This document shows positions 1-8,000 of a stretch of 64,000 nt of DNA, piece after piece. The notes beneath the pieces were generated by a model. The model ran no database searches and was not told the origin of the DNA. It saw only the letters and a program-made list of their open reading frames with translations. How positions within the stretch are numbered: the stretch's first letter is position 1; each line of letters begins with the position of its first letter. The translations under genes and the position numbers were made by a program. Origin of the DNA: Nocardia jejuensis NBRC 103114 (GTDB lineage: Bacteria > Actinomycetota > Actinomycetes > Mycobacteriales > Mycobacteriaceae); the NCBI RefSeq assembly GCF_001613145.1, contig NZ_BDBU01000056.1, forward strand, positions 1 through 64,000. The letters run 5' to 3'.

Positions 1-39
1 GCCGGGCCCCATTTTCTGCCCTCCGCTTCGCTGCGGGCG

Positions 40-133
40 GTTCGTGGCCCTGCAAGCTCGCTTCTTCCCTCCCTCCGCTCCTCCGCTTCGCTCCCCCGCT
101 CCACTCAGTCCAGAAGCGAGCCGGGCCACGAAC
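40..133. repeat. Nested inverted repeat, possible long hairpin
   Basis: The arms GTTCGTGGCCC (40-50) and GCTCGCTTCT (56-65) are matched by their reverse complements at 123-133 and 112-121. This leaves a pyrimidine-rich loop of about 46 bases. Such a structure could be a terminator for a gene outside the window or an intergenic repeat element. No gene was recognised between 1 and 613. Confidence 0.55.
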
Positions 134-159
134 ACCTGGTAATGCCGCTGGTAGAAGGG

Positions 160-450
160 GATTCGAGCGAGACGACGTCGAAACGGGTCGCGGTCACTCG
201 GCGACACGACAGCAAGAGCGTGGATTCGACCTAGGCGGCAACGGACCGAGAACCACGATCGCTCGGCGACGCTGCTGGCAGAGGCGCGGGTTCGAGCCAG
301 CCGTCACGAAACGGGTCGTGACCACTCGGCGACACCGACGGCGAGACGAAGGTTGAGCGAGACGACAATGAAACGAGCGTCCATCATTTGGCGAGAGCAA
401 GGTTCGAGGCGACCAGCAACGAACCTGGCCGTGATCGCTCGGTGACGGCA
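160..450. repeat. Degenerate direct repeats of about 60 bp
   Basis: A core resembling CACTCGGCGAC recurs near 196, 260, 324, 385 and 438. It is often preceded by GAAACGGGTCG or a variant and followed by GGTTCGAG. The copies are too diverged to be certain of unit ends. The region upstream of menJ otherwise holds no recognisable gene. Confidence 0.45.
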
Positions 451-613
451 GCGGCTGGCGCGAGGGGCGGGGTCGGTCGGTTCGGAGTTGTGGTGGGGCG
501 TCGGGTTTCCGCTTCGAGTCCGGGTGGGTTGTGGGTGGGGCTCGGTTCGAGTGATTTATGTCGGCGGTGATCCGCGTCGACATTGTCTGGGATGGGCTGC
601 GAGTATTGACGGC

Positions 614-1888
614 ATGGATGCAGCGGACGGTGTGGCCGAGCAGGGGCCGGACTCGCAATTGCTGCCGGCGCATGCCGATGTGCTGGTGGTGGGGGCCGGG
701 CCGGCGGGGTCGGCGGCGGCCGCGTGGGCGGCGCGAGCCGGGCGCGATGTGCTGCTGACCGATGCGGCGGTGTTTCCGCGGGACAAGACCTGCGGGGACG
801 GGCTGACGCCGCGGGCGACCGCGGAGCTCGAGCATCTGGGACTGGGCGATTGGGTGCGGCTGCACACGATCAACCGGGGACTGCGGATGGCCGGGTTCGG
901 GCGCGAGGCGCTGCTGCCGTGGCCGGACGGGGCGTTCCCGGCGTACGGAAGTGCCGTTCCGCGTACCGAACTCGACGACAAGCTGCGCGAGACCGCGGTG
1001 AAGTCGGGGGCGCGCATGGTGGACGGCACCCGCGTGGTGGAGGTCGCCCGCGACGGCGATCGGGTCACCGGGGTGACCGTCAAGACCGAGAGCGGGCTGC
1101 GGGCGGTGTCCTGCAACACCCTGATCGTCGCGGACGGCGTGCGATCTCCGGTCGGAAAACTGCTGGGGCGCACCTGGCATCGCGAGTACGCGTACGGGGT
1201 GGCGGCGCGGGCGTACATCAAGTCCGAGCGCAGCGACGACCCGTGGATCACCTCGCATCTGGAATTGCGGGAGGCCGACGGCACCCTGATTCCGGGATAC
1301 GGCTGGGTGTTCCCGCTCGGCAACGGTGAGGTGAACATCGGGGTCGGTTCGCTGGCCACCGAGAAGCGCCCCTCCAACATCTCACTGAAACCGCTTCTGC
1401 AGCACTATGTTTCGCAGCGCCGCGAAGAGTGGGGCTTCGAGGGTGAGGCGCGTGCGGTGGCCTCGGCCCTGCTGCCCATGGGCGGCGCGGTCTCGAATGT
1501 GGCCGGCCGCAACTGGGCCCTGGTCGGCGACGCCGCGGGCTGCGTGAACCCGCTCAACGGCGAGGGCATCGACTACGGTCTCGAGGGCGGGCACATGCTG
1601 TCCGAACTGCTGGACGAACCGGATCTGAGCCGGGTATGGCCGGAACTGCTGCGCGCCCGCTACGGCCGGACCTTCTCGATGGCGCGGCGACTGGCGGCGC
1701 TGGCCACCAACCCGCGCGCGGTGCCGCTCGGCGGACCGCCGGTCATGCGCTCGAAGTTGTTGCAGCGCACGGCGGTTCGCGTAATGGGCAATCTGGTGAC
1801 CGACGAGGATCTGGACCTCACCGCGAAACTGTGGCGGGGCGCGGGCCGCGCGTCCATGCGCCTGGACCGACTGGCCCCGTTCGCGTGA
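614..1888 (+). CDS. menJ: Geranylgeranyl reductase family FAD enzyme, probable menaquinone reductase MenJ
   Basis: The product is a 424-residue flavoprotein expected to saturate one isoprene unit of the menaquinone side chain. A Rossmann FAD motif, VVGAGPAGSAAAAW, lies near the N terminus, followed by the family's CGDGLTPRA segment. A second FAD contact, GDAAGCVNPLNGEG, lies near residue 310. The start chosen is the ATG just before the dinucleotide fold; an in-frame start upstream at 488 would add about 42 residues unlike the family. Other men genes lie nearby (menG, menD), as around Rv0561c. The stop codon overlaps the start of the next gene, which suggests translational coupling. The exact substrate is inferred from context. 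Confidence 0.85.
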   Translation: MDAADGVAEQGPDSQLLPAHADVLVVGAGPAGSAAAAWAARAGRDVLLTDAAVFPRDKTCGDGLTPRATAELEHLGLGDWVRLHTINRGLRMAGFGREALLPWPDGAFPAYGSAVPRTELDDKLRETAVKSGARMVDGTRVVEVARDGDRVTGVTVKTESGLRAVSCNTLIVADGVRSPVGKLLGRTWHREYAYGVAARAYIKSERSDDPWITSHLELREADGTLIPGYGWVFPLGNGEVNIGVGSLATEKRPSNISLKPLLQHYVSQRREEWGFEGEARAVASALLPMGGAVSNVAGRNWALVGDAAGCVNPLNGEGIDYGLEGGHMLSELLDEPDLSRVWPELLRARYGRTFSMARRLAALATNPRAVPLGGPPVMRSKLLQRTAVRVMGNLVTDEDLDLTAKLWRGAGRASMRLDRLAPFA

Positions 1889-2304
1889 GCCCCCGGCCGG
1901 TTCCCGAGGACCTGCTGCCGCATCTGCGGCGGGCCCGGGACCTGGCCGACCTGCACTACGCGCAGCCGCTGGACCTGGACAGTCTGGCGGCGGCCGCGGG
2001 GGTGTCGAAGTATCACTTCCTGCGCTGCTTCGCCGCGACCTACGGCAAGACTCCGGCGCTCTACCTGGCGGAGCGGCGGATCGAACGGGCACAGGATCTG
2101 CTGCGCGCCACCAATGTGACCGTGACCGAGGTGTGCATGCTGGTCGGGTACAGCAGCCTGGGGTCCTTCAGCAGCAAGTTCACCGAACTGGTGGGGATGT
2201 CGCCGTCGGAATATCAGGCCAAGTTCGTGGCGGAGGGCGCCCCGCACATTCCGGGCTGCTACGTCTTCATGCACGGGCTGTCCGATCGCAAACTGCCGGA
2301 CTGA
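1885..2304 (+). CDS. AraC family transcriptional regulator, short form
   Basis: This 139-residue protein is essentially a lone AraC-type DNA-binding domain. Its two helix-turn-helix units include LAAAAGVSKYHFLRCFAATY (about residues 31-50) and the signature VTEVCMLVGYSSLGSFSSKF. There is no separate ligand-binding domain, only a short tail. The GTG start overlaps the menJ stop in a GTGA arrangement. A VOC-fold protein follows 74 bp downstream, a common pairing for small AraC regulators, so it may control that gene. Its overlap with menJ may reflect shared transcription rather than shared function. Confidence 0.85.
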   Translation: MSPRPVPEDLLPHLRRARDLADLHYAQPLDLDSLAAAAGVSKYHFLRCFAATYGKTPALYLAERRIERAQDLLRATNVTVTEVCMLVGYSSLGSFSSKFTELVGMSPSEYQAKFVAEGAPHIPGCYVFMHGLSDRKLPD

Positions 2305-2378
2305 CCGGTGAGACCCCGTTCCGGAGTTGCGCAATTTCGGAGAAGCCCGGGCGCGAGCCGGGGTCATAGCCTGGTGGC

Positions 2379-2813
2379 ATGACGATTACGAATGTCTCGC
2401 TGGTGACCGTGTACGTGACCGATCAGTCCGCCGCGAAGGAGTGGTACACCGAGAAGCTGGGTTTCGTGGAGACCGCGGATGTGACCATGGGCGACAACGG
2501 TTTCCGCTGGGTGACCGTGGCTGCGCCGCAGCATCCCGAACTGGAGGTGACCCTGATGATCCCGGGTCCCCCGCTGGACGAGAATCTGGCCGAGGCGATC
2601 CGCCGCTCGCTGGGCAGTGGCACGCAGGGCTCACTCGGACTGCGAACGGACAACTGCCAGAAGACCTTCGAGGAACTCACGGCCAAGGGCGTGGAATTCG
2701 TGCAGCCGCCGGCCGAGCGGCCCTACGGCGTGGAAGCCATCGTTCGCGACAACTCCGGGAACTGGCTGGTGCTGGTGGAGCCGCGGGAATTCGACCCGTC
2801 GGCCGGGCAGTAG
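2379..2813 (+). CDS. VOC (glyoxalase/bleomycin-resistance fold) family protein
   Basis: The 144-residue protein has two beta-alpha-beta-beta-beta modules: an opening TNVSLVTVYVTDQSAAKEWY and a closing half with GVEAIVRDNSGNWLVLVEP. The family includes metal-dependent lyases, isomerases and dioxygenases as well as drug-binding resistance proteins, so the substrate cannot be read from sequence. It probably forms a unit with the AraC regulator upstream and ends at a strong hairpin. Confidence 0.8.
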   Translation: MTITNVSLVTVYVTDQSAAKEWYTEKLGFVETADVTMGDNGFRWVTVAAPQHPELEVTLMIPGPPLDENLAEAIRRSLGSGTQGSLGLRTDNCQKTFEELTAKGVEFVQPPAERPYGVEAIVRDNSGNWLVLVEPREFDPSAGQ

Positions 2814-2823
2814 CGGCCCGTGC

Positions 2824-2858
2824 GGCCCGGTCCGGGAGGTGAGGTCCCGGACCGGGCC
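2824..2858. terminator. Bidirectional hairpin terminator
   Basis: A perfect 14-bp stem (2824-2837 with 2845-2858, arm GGCCCGGTCCGGGA) and a 7-nt loop separate the convergent VOC and DUF2505 genes. There is no T-tract, as is usual for actinobacterial terminators. Confidence 0.65.
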
Positions 2859-2920
2859 CATCGAGCGTGACCTCGGTGGTGCGCGAAACAGCTGGAACGT
2901 GAACCGATTCGGTGTGTCGA

Positions 2921-3424
2921 TCAGGCGTTCTGAGCGGCGAACCAAGCCTCGACGGACTTCTGCTCGCTGTTCATCACCTTCTGCAGCAGGTTCTCCACCA
3001 GCGGCTCGATCGCGCCGCCGACGAGCGGGACCTTCACGGTCACGATGCCGGTGACGACGATCTCGGAACCCGAGGCGGCCGAACGCAATTCGAAATCGCC
3101 CGCCATCTCGGTGGTGATGCCGCCGGATGCGCCGTCGAAGGTGCCCTTGGCGGCGCCACCCTCGAGCGGTCCCCAGGTGTCGGTGCGCTCGAGCACCAGG
3201 TCGCTCTTGAGGACCTTCTTCACGAGGCCGGGGATCTTGTCTTCGGATGCTTTTTCGGTCATATGAATGCGAATGGTGCCGGGCCCGTCCGGGTGGGAGA
3301 GGTCCAGCGTGGCGGTCGTCGCGTCCTTGAAACGTGCCTGCCACATCTCGTCATTGGTCAGTGCCCGGTGAAGCTCTTCGACCGGAACGCTGTACTGCAC
3401 GGTGAAGCTGAATTTACGGGACAT
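2921..3424 (-). CDS. DUF2505 family protein
   Basis: The 167-residue protein begins MSRKFSFTVQYSVPVEELHR. It shows the alternating strand and helix pattern of START/SRPBCC-like lipid-binding folds, which DUF2505 resembles. The final helix (IEPLVENLLQKVMNSEQKS) is typical of the fold. The likely role is binding of a small hydrophobic ligand, but none is established. It is convergent with the VOC gene and divergent from the DUF3592 gene. Confidence 0.75.
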   Translation of the reverse strand: MSRKFSFTVQYSVPVEELHRALTNDEMWQARFKDATTATLDLSHPDGPGTIRIHMTEKASEDKIPGLVKKVLKSDLVLERTDTWGPLEGGAAKGTFDGASGGITTEMAGDFELRSAASGSEIVVTGIVTVKVPLVGGAIEPLVENLLQKVMNSEQKSVEAWFAAQNA

Positions 3425-3463
3425 GGCGGCAAGGGTAGTCCGGTCATGGAATAGCCTGGTGAA

Positions 3464-3949
3464 GTGTCGGAAACTAGCCAGTCTGCAAGCAGCGCGGATC
3501 GCTTCCGGCGAACCCGGGTCGGCGTCGTGATCGCCGCGTCCGCGGTGAGCGTGCTCGCGGTCCTGCTGGTGCTGGCCGCCTGGAAAGACGACCGGATGAT
3601 CAGTTCGGATATGGGCGTGACCAGCGCGGAAGTCCTGTCCGCGGGCCGGTTGCGGTCGGCGGTCATCTTCGTGACGCCCGATGGCGAGACCCACAACCCG
3701 AAGGTCGGGGTGCTGTACCCGACCAAACTCACCGCCGGCGAACGCATCAATGTCGAATACTTGCGCAGCGATCCCGATCTGGTTCGTGTCGCGGGTCGCG
3801 ATGCGCGTGTCGCGATCATTCCCGCACTGTCGGTGATCGTGGTGTCGTGGGCGCTGGCCGTGCCCGCGCTCTGGCTGCTCGGTTCTCCCCCGGCGCGCTG
3901 GTGGGGCGCGGCGCGGGCGCGATGGTCGCGCACGCGTGTCGCCCGCTAG
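3464..3949 (+). CDS. DUF3592-type membrane protein next to menG
   Basis: The 161-residue protein has an N-terminal membrane segment (VGVVIAASAVSVLAVLLVLA), an extracytoplasmic beta-rich domain and a second membrane segment (IIPALSVIVVSWALAVPALW). This is the DUF3592 layout. A protein of similar size (Rv0556) lies between menD and menG in M. tuberculosis. GTG is taken as the start because it directly precedes the conserved region. The menG start lies 6 bp downstream, so the two are probably co-transcribed. Function unknown. Confidence 0.75.
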   Translation: MSETSQSASSADRFRRTRVGVVIAASAVSVLAVLLVLAAWKDDRMISSDMGVTSAEVLSAGRLRSAVIFVTPDGETHNPKVGVLYPTKLTAGERINVEYLRSDPDLVRVAGRDARVAIIPALSVIVVSWALAVPALWLLGSPPARWWGAARARWSRTRVAR

Positions 3950-3955
3950 GGTGCG

Positions 3956-4672
3956 GTGGTGGCGAAATCTGAGCGGCGAGAATCGTTTCGAGCCTCGCTG
4001 GACAAGCAGCCGCACGAGGTCGCGTCGATGTTCGACGGGGTCGCGAAGCGGTACGACATCACCAATACCGTGCTTTCCGGCGGCCAGGACTACTTCTGGC
4101 GGCGCGCGACCCGTAAGGCGCTGGCACTGCGCCCCGGCGAGCGGGTCCTGGATCTAGCCGCGGGCACCGGTGTGTCCACCGTGGAGCTCGGCAAGTCCGG
4201 CGCATGGTGCGTGGCCGCCGACTTCTCGCAGGGCATGCTCGCGGCGGGCCGATTCCGGAACGTGCCGATGGTCGCGGGCGATGCCATGGCGCTGCCGTTC
4301 GCGGACGGGTCGTTCGACGCGGTGACCATCTCCTACGGTCTGCGCAATGTCGCCGACACCGATCTGGCGCTGCGCGAGATGCTGCGCGTCACCAAGCCGG
4401 GTGGCCGGCTGGTGGTGGCCGAGTTCTCGACCCCGACCCTCGCGCCGTTCCGCACCGTCTACATGGAATACCTGATGAAGACGCTGCCGCAGGTCGCGAC
4501 CGCCGTCTCCAGCAATCCCGACGCGTACGTCTACCTGGCCGAATCGATCCGCGCCTGGCCGACGCAGACGCAGCTCGCGTTGAAAATCGCGGACGCGGGC
4601 TGGTCGGCGGTGAAGTGGCGCAACCTCACCGGCGGCGTCGTCGCACTGCACCGCGGATTCAAGCTCGGCTGA
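3956..4672 (+). CDS. menG: Demethylmenaquinone methyltransferase
   Basis: The enzyme transfers a methyl group from S-adenosylmethionine to demethylmenaquinone, the last ring step of menaquinone synthesis. It has 238 residues, normal for UbiE/MenG. SAM motif I is VLDLAAGTGVSTVEL (about residues 64-78). The UbiE signatures VTISYGLRNVADTDLALREM and LRVTKPGGRLVVAEFSTP follow. The start is one of two adjacent GTG codons at 3956 and 3959. A tandem repeat array begins within the stop codon. Confidence 0.92.
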   Translation: MVAKSERRESFRASLDKQPHEVASMFDGVAKRYDITNTVLSGGQDYFWRRATRKALALRPGERVLDLAAGTGVSTVELGKSGAWCVAADFSQGMLAAGRFRNVPMVAGDAMALPFADGSFDAVTISYGLRNVADTDLALREMLRVTKPGGRLVVAEFSTPTLAPFRTVYMEYLMKTLPQVATAVSSNPDAYVYLAESIRAWPTQTQLALKIADAGWSAVKWRNLTGGVVALHRGFKLG

Positions 4673-4785
4673 GCGGGTTCACACCGAGCCGAGCGAGTTC
4701 GCACCGGGCGAGCGAGTTCGCACCGGGCGAGCGGGTTCGTAGCGGGCGAGCGGGTTCGTAGCGCGCGAGCGGGTTCGTAGCGCGC
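4671..4785. repeat. 19-bp tandem repeat, six copies, in the menG to nitrate reductase gap
   Basis: The unit is GAGCGGGTTCGTAGCGCGC with variants. It runs for one 20-bp copy and then five 19-bp copies, starting inside the menG stop codon. Diverged GGTTCG-containing pieces continue to about 4870. The rest of the gap to 5013 holds no gene. Confidence 0.85.
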
Positions 4786-5013
4786 GGGTTCGTGGTGGGC
4801 GGTTTCGCACCGCTCTCGATCTGGTTCGGGGGCGCGCAGGCCCGGTTCGAGCCGGGTTCCGGTCGCGCTGTGTCTCGACTCACAGTCCGGCGTCCCGGCT
4901 CGCGGTGGCGCTGACCTGGCCTCACACTGGCGAATTCGAGCGGTGAGGGGAATCGTCATCTGCCGCTAACGTTCGGTAAATCGGGCGCAATCCCGAATCG
5001 CCAGGATCGTGTC

Positions 5014-8000
5014 ATGGCGGATACGACCACTCCCGGCTCGAGCACCCGAACCGCGTGCTCGTACTGCGGGGTGGGCTGCGGCATCACCGTGCAGACCGGC
5101 ACCGGCGAGCGCGGGCAGCGAGTGATCGCCAAGGTCAGCGGCGACAAGCTGCATCCGGTGAACGCCGGGCGACTGTGCACCAAGGGCGCCACGCACGCCG
5201 AGCTCATGCGCGCGCCCGGGCGGATGGACTCCGCGTATCGGCGGCCCGAACGCGGGCAGGCGCCGGTACCGGTGCCGGTCGAGGACGCCGTGCGCGAGGC
5301 CGCGGACCGGCTGCGCGCGATCCTCGATGCCCACGGACCCGACTCCATCGCCCTGTACGTGTCCGGGCAGATGTCGATCGAAGCGCAGTACGTGGCCACC
5401 AAACTCGCCAAGGGGCACCTGCGCACGGTGCACATGGAGGCGAATTCCCGGCTCTGCATGGCCAGCGCCGCCACCGGCTACAAGCAGTCCCTCGGCGCGG
5501 ACGGGCCGCCCGGATCGTACGAGGACCTCGACCACGCCGATCTGTTCTTCGTGATCGGCGCGAACATGGCCGACTGCCATCCGATCCTGTTCCTGCGCAT
5601 GGCCGATCGGCTCAAGGCGGGCGCGAAACTCATCGTGGTGGATCCGCGCCGCACCGATACCGCCACGCGCGCGGACCTTTTCCTGCAGATCCGGCCCGGC
5701 ACGGACCTCGCGCTGCTGAACGGACTGCTGCACCTGTTGGTCGAGAACGGTGCCATCGACGACGAGTTCATCGCCGAGCACACCGAGGGCTGGGCGGACA
5801 TGCCCGAATTCCTGGACGGGTACCCGCCCGACCTGGTCGCCGAGATCACCGGTATCCCCGAGGCCGACATTCGCACCGCCGCACAGTGGATCGGCGAAGC
5901 ACGCGAATGGATGTCGCTCTGGACGATGGGCGTGAACCAGTCCACCCACGGCACCTGGGCCACCAATGCGATCTGCAATCTGCACCTGGCCACCGGCGCG
6001 ATCAGCCGCACCGGCAGCGGGCCCTTCTCGCTCACCGGACAGCCCAACGCCATGGGCGGGCGCGAAATGGGTTACATGGGACCGGGACTGCCGGGGCAGC
6101 GCAGCCTGCTGAACGCGGCCGACCGGGAGTTCGTCGAGCGGGAATGGGAGCTGGAGCCCGGCACCCTGCGCACCGAGGCCGGACCCGGAACCGTCGAGAT
6201 GTTCAACGAACTGGCCGACGGGAAGATCAAGGCGTGCTGGATCGTGTGCAGCAATCCCGTTGCCTCCATGGCGAATCGGAAGACCGTGATCGCCGGGTTG
6301 GAAGCCGCCGAGCTGGTCATCGCGCAGGACGTGTACACCGAGACCGCCACCAACGCCTACGCCGATCTGCTGCTGCCGGGCACGCTGTGGGCCGAAGCCG
6401 ATGCGGTCCAGGTGAATTCGGAGCGCACCATGACGCTGCTGCGACGCTCGGTGGATCCGATCGGTGACGCGCGACCGGATTGGCAGCTCATCGCCCAGGT
6501 GGCGACGGCCATGGGGTTCCCCGGTTTCGGCTATTCCTCCAGCGCCGAGATCTTCGAGGAGATCAAGCGATTCGGCAATCCCGGCACCGGATACGACCTG
6601 CGCGGGATCAGCTACCAGGCGCTGAGCGAGGGCCCGATGCAGTGGCCGTGCCCCGATCCGGCGCAGCGCCGCAACCCGATTCGCTATGTGAACGACGGCG
6701 TCAGCCAGCACCTGTTCACCGATGAGCACGGACACACCCCGCGCCTGGCCTTCGCCACCCCCAGCCGCCGCGCCGTGTTCTGGCCGCGCCCGCACCTGCT
6801 CCCCCACGAGATGCCGGACGCGGATCACCCGTTCGTGCTCAACACCGGTCGCCTGCAACATCAGTGGCACACCATGACCAAGACCGGGAAGATCGCCAAA
6901 CTCACCAAGTTGAACGGGCAGCCGTTCGTCGAGGTGCACCCGGACGACGCCGCGAGACTCGAGGTGCGCGAGGGCGACCAGCTCGAGATCGCCTCCCGCC
7001 GGGGCCGCGCGGTGCTACCCGTACGCGTCAGCGATCGGGTGCTCCCCGGCAACTGCTTCGCCCCCTTCCACTGGAACGACGAGCAGGGCGAATACCTGAC
7101 CATCAACGCCGTCACCAACGACGCCGTGGACCCGGCCTCCCTGCAGCCCGAGTTCAAGGTGTGCGCGGTGCGCCTACGGAAGGTGGCCGTCCTGACCAGC
7201 ACCGAAAGCCGCACGGCCGCACACGGTTCGGCGGATGTCTCGCATTCGGAGACAGTGCCCGGCACGATGGCCGGGCTCGGCGCGATGGCCGGGCTCGGCG
7301 CGATAGCCGGAGGATCCGCGGCCGGGTCCGCCGCGGGGCGCGCGGGTGCGACAGAAGGTTCCGGCGCCGAAGCCGGATCAGGCGTGATGGCAGGGTCCGG
7401 CGCGGGTGCCGGGTTCGGCTCAGGTGCCGGGTTCGGCACGGCGGCAGTCTCCGGCGGGGCGGCGGGGTCCGGCGGTATGCCGGGCGGACCGCATCCGCTG
7501 GCTGCCATGCTCGGCCTCGACGGCGGGACGCCGCCGACCCTCAGCGAGACCGAACGCATCTATCTGGGTGGGTATCTCGCGGCGCTGCACTCACTGCCGG
7601 TGACCGGGCAGCCGGAATTGCCTGAGACGGCGCCGATTTCGGGGGCGAGCAGGTTGTGGGTCAACGGCCTGCTGGCCGGGATGTACTCGCGCGCCGCGCC
7701 GGTCGGCGATCAGCACGGCGCCCTCATCAGCGGATCGGACTCTCCCGGACTCCCGGACGCTGCCGACGCGGCCGCCGTGCGGACGGTGACCGTGCTGTGG
7801 GCCTCGCAGACCGGTACCGCCGAGGAGCTCGCGGCCGAGGTCGCGACCCGGCTGTCCGACAGCGGATTCACGCCGCGACTGCTCGATATGGATACCGCCG
7901 AATTGACCGATCTGACCGGCGACGTGCTGGTCGTGACCAGCACCTTCGGTGACGGCGGACCGCCCGACAACGGCTCCGACTTCTGGGATCGCCTCAGCGA

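Noticed and set aside
160..600. GGTTCGAG motifs resembling tRNA T-loops
   Set aside because: No cloverleaf can be folded around them; they belong to the diverged repeat array.
194..1258. 354-residue reverse-strand frame opposite menJ
   Set aside because: It is an Arg/Pro-rich antisense shadow typical of GC-rich DNA, overlapping menJ, without a ribosome site or family features.
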